Shown: positions 1-6,113 of the stretch, one piece after another
How positions within the stretch are numbered: the first letter of the stretch is position 1
Layout: each line of letters opens with the position of its first letter
NCBI GenBank assembly: GCA_946479075.1
Contig: CAMLDT010000047.1
Location: 1-18,997, forward strand
DNA length: 18,997 nucleotides
Source: an uncultured Polaromonas sp.
GTDB taxonomy: Bacteria; Pseudomonadota; Gammaproteobacteria; Burkholderiales; Burkholderiaceae
Reading direction: 5' to 3'
The notes under the pieces: model-generated
What the model saw: only the letters and a program-made list of their open reading frames with translations
Databases searched by the model: none
Told to the model about the DNA's origin: nothing
Program-made: the position numbers and the translations under genes

Positions 1-751
1 GCAGCTGGCAGCTCGATAAATTCCAGTGCGCTCCAGCATGGTCGGGCTGGATGGCTATCGCCTGTTGATAACTGAGCAGCGCCTCCTCCGGCCGATGCAG
101 TGTTTGCAACACAAAGCCCTGATGGTTGTGGGCGTCTGCAAACCCGGGGTGCAAACCGATGGCCTGGTCGAAACTGGCCAGCGCTTCGGCGGAACGCCCG
201 AGTTCATGCAAGGCGACGCCGCGGTGGCCATGGGCCTGTGCGTGGCCGGGCCTGGCGGCGATGACCTGGTCAAAGTCGGCCAGTGCCGCGTCAAACCGTT
301 TGAGCTCGGCATGCAGGACGCCGCGGTTGAAGCAGGCGTCGGCATGCCCCGGCGCGATGGCCATCGCGCGGTCAAAACTCGCCATGGCCTCGTCAAGGCG
401 CTGCAATGATTTGAGCGCAAGGCCCCGGTTGGAATAGGTCCCCGCATTGTTGCCGTCGACTTCAATGGCCCGGTCCATCAGCTCCAGGGCCTGTTCGTGG
501 TTGTTGTGCTGCGACTCGATGATGCCCATCAGGTTCAAGGCATCGACATGCCGGGGCTGGCGCTGCAAGACGGCCCGGTAGAAAACTTTGGCTTCTGCCA
601 GCTTGCCCTGGCGAAGCAAAGCCAGGCCTTGCGACATGGACTCGGTGATTTCTGCGGATGGCATGGCGTCTTGCATGAAGATGGCGTTTTGGATGGAATG
701 CTGGAATGCGGGACAGGTCGGCTCAGGCAGCGGGCCGCGGCGGAAAAACAT
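1..751 (-). CDS. TPR-repeat protein, C-terminus beyond the left edge
   Basis: Reading the minus strand from an ATG at 751 gives an open frame with no stop through base 1, so the gene is cut by the window edge. The roughly 250 visible residues hold six to seven tandem tetratricopeptide repeats of about 34 residues with the usual pattern, for example GTYSNRGLALKSLQRLDEAM, followed by units ending in AIAPGHADA, AARPGHAQA, GLHPGFADA and AIQPDHAGA. TPR solenoids bind other proteins. In Burkholderiales, N-terminal TPR arrays like this often precede a glycosyltransferase (SPINDLY/OGT-like) domain, but that part is not visible and is inference. No clear ribosome site marks the start. ATGs at 676 and 664 are equally possible, and the first repeat begins just after them (SQGLALLRQGKLAEA). 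The gene is divergent from marC. Confidence 0.85.
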   Translation of the reverse strand, partial: MFFRRGPLPEPTCPAFQHSIQNAIFMQDAMPSAEITESMSQGLALLRQGKLAEAKVFYRAVLQRQPRHVDALNLMGIIESQHNNHEQALELMDRAIEVDGNNAGTYSNRGLALKSLQRLDEAMASFDRAMAIAPGHADACFNRGVLHAELKRFDAALADFDQVIAARPGHAQAHGHRGVALHELGRSAEALASFDQAIGLHPGFADAHNHQGFVLQTLHRPEEALLSYQQAIAIQPDHAGAHWNLSSCQL

Positions 752-833
752 GGTACGTCAAGCGCCGGCTGCTTGAGGTATAAGAAGCTCGAACATCCCG
801 GCCACTGCACGAACGAGGCACGAAAGAACATTG
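752..833. promoter_or_regulatory. divergent promoter region, TPR gene / marC
   Basis: This 82-bp gap separates two divergent starts and must carry both promoters unless they lie inside the genes. The only -10-like element I see is GGTATAAG at 777-784. It reads as TATAAG toward marC and as TTATAC on the other strand toward the TPR gene. No convincing -35 box accompanies it on either strand. Confidence 0.3.
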
Positions 834-1472
834 ATGGATTTCAAACCGCTTGTCACGCTGCTGGCCATTGTCAATCCGCTGGCCATCGTGCCCTTCTTCA
901 TCCACTACACGCGCGATTTCTCGCCGCAGCAGCGGCGCAACACCATCATCACCGCCGCGTTCAGCGCCTTCATGGTGATTGCCACCAGCGCACTGCTGGG
1001 CCTGCAGATTCTGGAATTTTTCAGCATCTCGCTGGCCAGTTTCCAGGTCGGCGGCGGCATGTTGCTGCTGATCAGTTCCATGAACATGCTCAACGCCCAG
1101 CCGGCCGAAGCCAAACCACAGACCAACGAATTCGAGGACGGTGCCGAAAAAGCCGCGATGGGCGCCAGCATCGCGGTGGTGCCGCTGACGATCCCGCTGC
1201 TGACCGGCCCGGCGACCATGTCCACCGTGGTGATTTATGCGGAAAAGGCGCAGAACGTGTTTCAGCTCGGCATGCTGGTCGGCTACGGCGTGGTCATCGG
1301 CCTGGCGACGGCCCTGTGTTTTGCGCTGGCCGACCCGATTGCGCGCGTGCTGGGCAAAACCGGCATCAATGTGATGACACGCTTGATGGGGCTGATCCTG
1401 GCGGCACTGGCCATCGAGGTGATGACCGGCGGGCTGCTCAAGCTGTTTCCTGTTCTGGGCCGGACTTTGTAA
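834..1472 (+). CDS. MarC-family integral membrane protein
   Basis: A 212-residue hydrophobic protein of the MarC/YchE/YhgN family (UPF0056). These are six-helix inner-membrane proteins of unresolved function; the original link to multiple antibiotic resistance was later withdrawn. Family features visible are the N-terminal LLAIVNPLAIVPFF segment, QVGGGMLLLISSMNML in the third helix, the conserved internal IAVVPLTIPLLTGPATMSTV around residue 120, and the C-terminal TRLMGLILAALAIEVMTGGL. Length is normal for the family. I chose the ATG at 834 because GAAAG at 822-826 sits 7 nt upstream; a TTG at 831 is the alternative. The stop is immediately followed by repeat copy A. Confidence 0.9.
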   Translation: MDFKPLVTLLAIVNPLAIVPFFIHYTRDFSPQQRRNTIITAAFSAFMVIATSALLGLQILEFFSISLASFQVGGGMLLLISSMNMLNAQPAEAKPQTNEFEDGAEKAAMGASIAVVPLTIPLLTGPATMSTVVIYAEKAQNVFQLGMLVGYGVVIGLATALCFALADPIARVLGKTGINVMTRLMGLILAALAIEVMTGGLLKLFPVLGRTL

Positions 1473-1528
1473 TCAAATCGGCCTCCAGCCCTTGTGCAGC
1501 AATCGCTGGCAGCTACTCTTTTTGTAGC
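1473..1528 (+). repeat. dispersed 56-bp repeat, copy A
   Basis: The copy begins on the base after the marC stop. Its first 21 bases match copy C exactly; core CAAATCGGCCTCCAGCCCT. Over 56 bases it matches copy B at about 40 positions by eye. The distal end forms a small hairpin, GCTAC (1512-1516) with GTAGC (1524-1528). That hairpin encodes the final residues and TAG stop of the convergent cyclic-nucleotide-binding gene. It may also help end transcription from both sides. I recall similar short sequences scattered through comamonad genomes; their mechanism of spread is unknown to me. Confidence 0.85.
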
Positions 1529-2202
1529 ATCTTGACCAGCCGGTTGCTGGTGTTGCGCAGCCGCTGGGCCAGCAGCTGGGTGATCTTGACGACCAGTTTG
1601 GCGCCCACGCCGGGGTGCTGGCGGATCAGCTGGCCGATGGCGGCGCGGCTCAGCACCGCGGCTTCCACCGTGTCGATGGCGGTGCAGGTGGCATAACGCA
1701 CATCGCGGTCGAACATCGACATCTCGCCGAGGGCGGCGCCCTCTGTGGCCACGCCCAGGCGCGAAAACTCTTCCTGCGAGGCCGCGTCATCGGTGCCGGG
1801 CGGTGTGGCCTTGGTCACATCCACCGTGCCGCTGAGCAACAGCAACATCCAGTCGCCCTGGTCGCCCTCGCTGATCAGCACCTGACCGGGCTGGGCACGC
1901 ACCAGCAACATGGCCTCACCCAGCGTGTCCAGCTCCTGCGGCGTGAAGTCTTGTAGCATCGCCGAATGTTCGAGCAGGGCCGGCCCGCGCCCGGACATCT
2001 TCTGGCAGTTGCCGAGCATCTCCAGCCCGGCCTGCCGGAGTGTCTCTTCAACGGCGAGGGCCCCGCCGCCGGGCTTGCGTTGGTCCTCGGCTTGTCCATG
2101 GACGCCGCCCGGGGGGGCCGGGCTTGCCGGTGGCAGCCCTGCGCTGCGCTGCTGCGGCGCGCCGCCTGCGGCATCGGGATTCAAGGGACCTGTTGCAGCC
2201 AT
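1513..2202 (-). CDS. cyclic nucleotide-binding domain protein (no HTH)
   Basis: A 229-residue protein with one Crp/cNMP-binding-type beta-barrel at about residues 75-205. Visible landmarks are the barrel start LLEHSAMLQDFTPQELDTLG, the turn LISEGDQGDWMLLLLSGTV, and the phosphate-binding-cassette-like segment GEMSMFDRDVRYATCTA, which keeps the Gly-Glu and Arg-x-Ala-Thr core. No helix-turn-helix follows, so it is probably not a DNA-binding Crp homologue; a C-terminal helix ends at the stop. Residues 1-60 are Ala/Pro/Gly-rich and probably disordered. The ATG at 2202 lies 22 nt inside the lipoprotein gene, which suggests translational coupling. No strong Shine-Dalgarno is seen, and Met62 is an alternative start. 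The last codons and stop come from repeat copy A. Whether it binds cAMP or c-di-GMP, and how it relates to the transporter, is unknown. Confidence 0.8.
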   Translation of the reverse strand: MAATGPLNPDAAGGAPQQRSAGLPPASPAPPGGVHGQAEDQRKPGGGALAVEETLRQAGLEMLGNCQKMSGRGPALLEHSAMLQDFTPQELDTLGEAMLLVRAQPGQVLISEGDQGDWMLLLLSGTVDVTKATPPGTDDAASQEEFSRLGVATEGAALGEMSMFDRDVRYATCTAIDTVEAAVLSRAAIGQLIRQHPGVGAKLVVKITQLLAQRLRNTSNRLVKMLQKE

Positions 2203-2885
2203 GTCGCAATCTCGTCGATGGCGGCGTCGGTGGCCGCGGTGAGTGCGCGCACGCCGCCGGGCGCATCGGCGCTGGGCGCCGGCCGCTGCACCGTGACGCT
2301 GCGCTGGGCCAGCAGTTTCTCGCCGCTGGGCGTGGTTTCGACCAGCGTGGCGCGCAGCCGCACCAGCCCGAGGCTGTTGGTGGGCGATTCAAAAAAGTGG
2401 CTGAACTCCTCCAGCTCCAGCTGCAGCACACGCGGCAACACGCCTTGGTTGACACTGCGATTCAGCGCCGGGCCCTCGCCGGCATTGAGTACGGGGCGGC
2501 TGCGGCTCAGCGTGTCGCGCAGGCGCTGGCGGATCAGTTGGGCCGGCGGCATGCTCCAACGCGCCTGCGAGTAAGGCCGCAGTTGCTGCGCATCGTCATA
2601 GGCCAGCCGGTAGAGCACCGCCTGGTTGTCCAGCACACCGCCCGGGGTCGAGATGTCGGCGAGGGCCAGTGGCGGCAGCGGCGCCTGGCGCGTGGCGGGC
2701 ACCGCCGTCAGCGCGCCCGGACCGAAGTCGTACAGCGAGGCGCGCACCGGTTTGTCAGGCAGGGCAGAACACGCCCCGAGCAGCAGCGCGAGTGAAAACA
2801 TCAAGCCAAATCGGCCTCCAGCCCTGATGTGGCGGGCGCCAGCAGCTACGGTATCAATAGCAAACAGACGATGCAGGGGGTTCAT
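2181..2885 (-). CDS. ABC transport auxiliary lipoprotein (DUF330/PqiC-like)
   Basis: A 234-residue lipoprotein of the ABC-transport-auxiliary family (PF03886-type; relatives PqiC and LinN). It is expected to be outer-membrane anchored and to work with the MCE protein encoded just upstream. The lipobox is LGAC with the acylated Cys at residue 39, preceded by the hydrophobic run MFSLALLL. The mature part carries the expected YDFGPG near its N-terminus and a beta-rich body ending in a helix. The ATG at 2885 overlaps the MCE stop (ATGA) and has GGAGG 7 nt upstream, so this start is well supported. Oddly, residues 9-27 are encoded by repeat copy B, which lengthens the signal-peptide n-region. An internal ATG at 2801 would give a normal short signal peptide but has no ribosome site. 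Confidence 0.88.
   Translation of the reverse strand: MNPLHRLFAIDTVAAGARHIRAGGRFGLMFSLALLLGACSALPDKPVRASLYDFGPGALTAVPATRQAPLPPLALADISTPGGVLDNQAVLYRLAYDDAQQLRPYSQARWSMPPAQLIRQRLRDTLSRSRPVLNAGEGPALNRSVNQGVLPRVLQLELEEFSHFFESPTNSLGLVRLRATLVETTPSGEKLLAQRSVTVQRPAPSADAPGGVRALTAATDAAIDEIATWLQQVP
2806..2861 (+). repeat. dispersed 56-bp repeat, copy B, inside lipoprotein gene
   Basis: This copy aligns with copy A without gaps over 56 bases and shares CAAATCGGCCTCCAGCCCT and the distal CAGCTAC and TAGC blocks. It lies wholly inside the lipoprotein gene and is read there from the opposite strand. It contributes residues 9-27, AIDTVAAGARHIRAGGRFG, between the n-region MNPLHRLF and the hydrophobic core of the signal peptide. 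The reading frame is kept, consistent with an inserted length divisible by three (about 57 bp). Confidence 0.85.
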
Positions 2886-3835
2886 GGTTGTCCTCCGGGA
2901 GCTGTGAAGCCTTTTTCACCCGGGCCGGGTGTGGGCGGGCCGTTGCCAAAAATCAGCGACTGCGGGTTGTCGTCCACCGCGTTGACGGTGCGGCGCAGCT
3001 GGCGCATGGCGCGGGCGGTTTCATCCGCCACCTCGCCCAGCCGCGGCAAGGTCGCTGCGCTGAAGGTTTCGACCGTGGCCGCCAGTGCCGCGCCGCCTTC
3101 GGCGACCTTGTCGATGGGGCCGCCCTTGGCGTTCAGGCGCTCGGCGGTGGTGGTGACCTCGTTGGCGGTTTTGGACACATCGTCGGCCGCGGTCTTGAGC
3201 GACTTCATGGTGGCGCTGGCTTCCTGGCTGAGCTTGGGCAGGCTGGCGACCACCGGGTCCATCTTGAGCACGACCTTGTTGATGTTGTCGGCGGCCTGGC
3301 TGAAATTGTTCACCGCGCCCATCAGCGCCTGCTGGTTGCCGTCAGCGAGCAGCTTGTTGAGCTGGGTGCTGGCGGCCTCGACCTGGTCCATGATGACCTC
3401 GCTCTTGTTGAGCAATTTGTCGAGCAGGCCGGGCTTGAGCGGGATGCGCGGCGGGTCGTCGTCATTGGGCACCAGCGCCACGGTCGAGGGCCCGTCGTCT
3501 TCGAGCTGGATAAAGCCCAAGCCCGTGACACCCTGCGAGCTGATGGTGGCAAAGGTGGACTGGGTCAGCGGTGTGCCGACCTCGACCGAAATGCGGATCA
3601 GCACATTGCCGGCGGTCTTGGGGTCAAAACCGATGAACTCGACCTTGCCGACCGGCACGCCGCGAAAACGCACCTGCGCCTGCGGCTGCAGCCCGGAGAT
3701 GGTTTCACGCGTGGACAGCTCATAGAGGTGGCGTTCGCCGTTGTCGCGCGTGAGCCAGACGGCCAGCAGCGCCAGCAAGGCGGCAACCACCAGCACAAAA
3801 GCGCCGGCGGCCAGGGCGTGGGCTTTGTTTTCCAT
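2882..3835 (-). CDS. MCE/MlaD-family substrate-binding protein
   Basis: A 317-residue inner-membrane-anchored MCE protein, the lipid-binding component of an Mla-type ABC transporter. One N-terminal membrane helix (about residues 9-28) is followed by a single MCE domain (about 38-115). Visible in it are YELSTRETISGLQPQAQVRF, then RGVPVGKVEFIGF, and TISSQGVTGLGFIQL, the family's central loop. Residues 135-290 are helical and heptad-like, and the tail is Pro/Gly-rich. Members of this family form hexamers on the permease. The start at 3835 has an AGAGG ribosome site 8 nt upstream. The stop overlaps the lipoprotein start as ATGA. The ATPase gene lies 42 bp upstream. Confidence 0.9.
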   Translation of the reverse strand: MENKAHALAAGAFVLVVAALLALLAVWLTRDNGERHLYELSTRETISGLQPQAQVRFRGVPVGKVEFIGFDPKTAGNVLIRISVEVGTPLTQSTFATISSQGVTGLGFIQLEDDGPSTVALVPNDDDPPRIPLKPGLLDKLLNKSEVIMDQVEAASTQLNKLLADGNQQALMGAVNNFSQAADNINKVVLKMDPVVASLPKLSQEASATMKSLKTAADDVSKTANEVTTTAERLNAKGGPIDKVAEGGAALAATVETFSAATLPRLGEVADETARAMRQLRRTVNAVDDNPQSLIFGNGPPTPGPGEKGFTAPGGQP

Positions 3836-3877
3836 GTTGAAAACCTCTCTCTTTTCTCTAATAGATGCAGCGATGCA

Positions 3878-4705
3878 TCAAACCGTAAAAGGGTATTCGC
3901 GGAGCAACTCCATCGCCCGCTGGCCGCGTTCCCCGAGGAAAAAGGTGCGGATGAAAGGATGCGGAAAAGCAATCACGTCGCGTGGCGGGCCGCTGACAAT
4001 CACCTTCTGGTCGGCCAGCACCGCGATGCGGGTGCTGAGCTCGAACAGCGTGTCGAGGTCGTGCGTGACCATCACCACGGTGAGACCCATGCCCTTGTGC
4101 AGCGAGCGCAGCAGCGCGCAGAAACTGTCCGAGCTGTCCGGGTCCAGCCCGGCGGTGGGCTCGTCGAGCAGCAACAGCGGCGGGTCCATGATGAGCGCGC
4201 GCGCCAGCGACACCCGCTTGACCATGCCGCCCGACAAATCGCTGGGCATCTTGTCGGCATGTTCGGGCGCCAGACCGACCATCTGCAGCTTGACCATGGC
4301 CGCCTCGTGGATCAGTGCGTTCGGCAGGGTCTTGAGTTCGCGCAGCGGAAAGGCGATGTTCTCCAGCACCGTGAAGGCCGAAAACAGCGCGCCCTGCTGG
4401 AACAACATGCCAACGCGTTGCGCCGCGCCGCGCTTGCTCAATTCAGCCGCCGGTTTGCCCAGCACCGTGATCTCGCCGGTGGTCGGTTGCTCCAGTCCCA
4501 GCATCTGCCGCAGCAGCACGGTCTTGCCGGTGCCCGATCCGCCGACCAGCGACAAGAATTCGCCCCGCGCTATCTTCAGGTCCAGGTCCTTGTGCACCAC
4601 CGATTGCTTGTCGCCGTTGGTGAATAGGGTGGACAAGCCGGAGATGTCGACAACAACATCCGCGGCATCGGGGGTCTGGTGTTCTGGAAAAGTGTTGTTC
4701 TGCAT
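3878..4705 (-). CDS. MlaF-type ABC transporter ATP-binding protein
   Basis: A 275-residue ABC ATPase expected to energise lipid movement through the MlaE-type permease. It has Walker A GGSGTGKT at residues 55-62, a Q-loop region MLFQQGALFSAFTVLENIAF, the signature LSGGM at 157-161 (the LSGGM variant is typical of MlaF), Walker B LLLLDEP at 177-183 followed by the D-loop AGLD, and the switch histidine in VTHD near 219. Its ATG lies 2 nt after the permease stop, so the two are co-transcribed and probably translationally coupled. Length is normal for MlaF. Confidence 0.93.
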   Translation of the reverse strand: MQNNTFPEHQTPDAADVVVDISGLSTLFTNGDKQSVVHKDLDLKIARGEFLSLVGGSGTGKTVLLRQMLGLEQPTTGEITVLGKPAAELSKRGAAQRVGMLFQQGALFSAFTVLENIAFPLRELKTLPNALIHEAAMVKLQMVGLAPEHADKMPSDLSGGMVKRVSLARALIMDPPLLLLDEPTAGLDPDSSDSFCALLRSLHKGMGLTVVMVTHDLDTLFELSTRIAVLADQKVIVSGPPRDVIAFPHPFIRTFFLGERGQRAMELLREYPFTV

Positions 4706-4707
4706 GG

Positions 4708-5862
4708 TCAGGTGCCAATGTTCTTGAACAGCACGGCAAACAGCGCATCGACCAGGATCACGACCGTGATCGACGTCACGACCGAAGCGGTGGTGCCCTG
4801 GCCCAGGCTTTCGGTGTTGGGTTTGACGCGCAGGCCGAAGTGGCAGCCGATCAGCGCGATCAGCACGCCGAAGACCACGGATTTGGCGGTCGCCAGCGTC
4901 AGGTTGGCGGCGTCCACCGCGGCGGGCAGCGCATTGATAAAAAACGAGGGCGTGATGTCCATGGCCAGGTCAGCAGCCAGCATGCCGCCCACCAGCGCCG
5001 AGATGGTGGTCCAGACGCTGATCAGCGGCATCACCACCGCCAGCGCCAGGGCCCGCGGCATCACCAGGCGGTAGCTGTGGGCGATGCCCATGACCCGCAT
5101 GGCGTCGAGTTCTTCGGTCACGCGCATCACGCCAATCTGCGCCGTGATGGCCGAGCCGGAACGCCCGGCGATCAGGATCGCGGCCAGCACCGGGCCAAGT
5201 TCGCGGATCAGTGAAATGCCCAGGATGTTGACGATGAAGGCGTCGGCGCCAAACTGCTTGAGCTGCTGCGAGATCAGGTAGGCCAGCACCACGCCGATCA
5301 GAAAGCCAACCAGCGCGGTGATCGGCAGGGCGGTGGCGCCAATGTGGTACAGGTGGCCGGACAGGTCGCGCCACGGGCCGTCCCCCGGCCGTTTGGCCAG
5401 CTTGACGAGGTTGAGCATCAGCCGCCCGACCAGCGCCACCAGATCGGTGAAGTGGTGAACGATCTCTATCAGCCCTTCACCGAGTTTGAGAAAAGCCTGT
5501 TTGAAACCAGGCGCGGGCACGGCGGGCCGGTCCACGCTGAATTCGGCCACGCGTTCCAGCACGGCGCGCTGGGTGTCGTCCATCTCGATGTTGTCTGGCC
5601 ACTGCCGGCCCCAGTGGTTCCACAACACCTGCGCGCCCAGATGATCGAGATGGCCGATGCCGCGCAAATCCCAGGCGACAGGACGGCCGGCCTCATGGGC
5701 CTGCGCTTTCAGGCTGGCGGTGAGTGCGTCCCAGACCGGCCGCGCTGTCAATTCGCCGGCGGTCCACTGGCCCAGCACGCGGCAGGACACGCCCTCGGGC
5801 GAATCCTGGGACTCGATGTGCGGCGCGGATTCGCCTGTCTGGCTTTCCTCCGGAGATGGCAT
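4708..5862 (-). CDS. MlaE-type permease with fused N-terminal STAS domain
   Basis: A 384-residue protein and the first gene of the operon. Residues from about 25 to 115 look like a STAS domain (RVLGQWTAGELTARPVWDAL, then VAWDLRGIGHLDHLGAQVLW), corresponding to the separate MlaB of E. coli. Residues from about 135 to the end are an MlaE permease with five or so membrane segments. Family blocks include ALPITALVGFLIGVVLAYL, the ELGPVLAAILIAGRSGSAI segment, TEELDAMRVMGI, and the C-terminal LGQGTTASVVTSITVVILVD. It should be the transmembrane channel for phospholipid or other hydrophobic cargo. No strong ribosome site precedes the ATG at 5862; the start is placed by domain extent. Confidence 0.92.
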   Translation of the reverse strand: MPSPEESQTGESAPHIESQDSPEGVSCRVLGQWTAGELTARPVWDALTASLKAQAHEAGRPVAWDLRGIGHLDHLGAQVLWNHWGRQWPDNIEMDDTQRAVLERVAEFSVDRPAVPAPGFKQAFLKLGEGLIEIVHHFTDLVALVGRLMLNLVKLAKRPGDGPWRDLSGHLYHIGATALPITALVGFLIGVVLAYLISQQLKQFGADAFIVNILGISLIRELGPVLAAILIAGRSGSAITAQIGVMRVTEELDAMRVMGIAHSYRLVMPRALALAVVMPLISVWTTISALVGGMLAADLAMDITPSFFINALPAAVDAANLTLATAKSVVFGVLIALIGCHFGLRVKPNTESLGQGTTASVVTSITVVILVDALFAVLFKNIGT

Positions 5863-6113
5863 GTTTTTGATGGTGCGAACGCTGGGAAATTCAGGCAGAA
5901 AAAAACAGCGCCTGAGGCAGAGGTGTTCTGACGCTGCGATTGATTGAAACTGATGGTAATGCAGCCCCCTGCCTCACCGCTACAGGCATTTAGCGCCAAA
6001 AGCGCGTCCTCCTGTCCTACACACGCCGGCCGCCGCTTGTCTCCGGCACGGCTGTCACCGCTGGCGGGCGACCTTACGCCTTCATGATGCGTTACCGCGC
6101 CGCAAGGCTCCGT
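5863..6113. other. 251-bp intergenic region upstream of the Mla-type operon
   Basis: No gene is supported here. The region must contain the promoter of the transporter operon unless that operon is read through from the LysR gene. It holds the weak terminator at 5899-5936 and a nested inverted repeat at 5982-6015. In the latter, outer arms ACAGG/CCTGT enclose inner arms GCGC/GCGC around CAAAA. The GC-rich stretch 6020-6100 has several short self-complementary pieces but no reading frame with gene-like composition. I recognise no family for it. Confidence 0.5.
5899..5936 (-). terminator. possible terminator between the LysR gene and the Mla-type operon
   Basis: On the minus strand CAGCG (5936-5932) can pair with CGCTG (5910-5906), with a weaker inner CCT/AGG pairing, and seven T residues follow (5905-5899). 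The stem is short and the loop long, so this is tentative. It lies about 180 bp after the LysR stop. Confidence 0.3.

Noticed and set aside
497..1696. Long plus-strand frame overlapping marC and the TPR gene
   Set aside because: Its product is rich in His, Arg, Gln and Gly with no domain pattern, and it overlaps clear genes in other frames; it is a GC-rich shadow.
2090..2175. GC-rich low-complexity stretch at the 5' end of the cNMP gene, considered as another inserted repeat
   Set aside because: It encodes a Pro/Ala/Gly-rich segment but has no second copy in the window and no clear boundaries, so I cannot call it a repeat.
2888..4627. 579-residue plus-strand frame opposite the MCE and ATPase genes
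   Set aside because: Antisense to two well-supported genes, with the Arg/His/Gly-rich composition expected of a complement of GC-rich codons.
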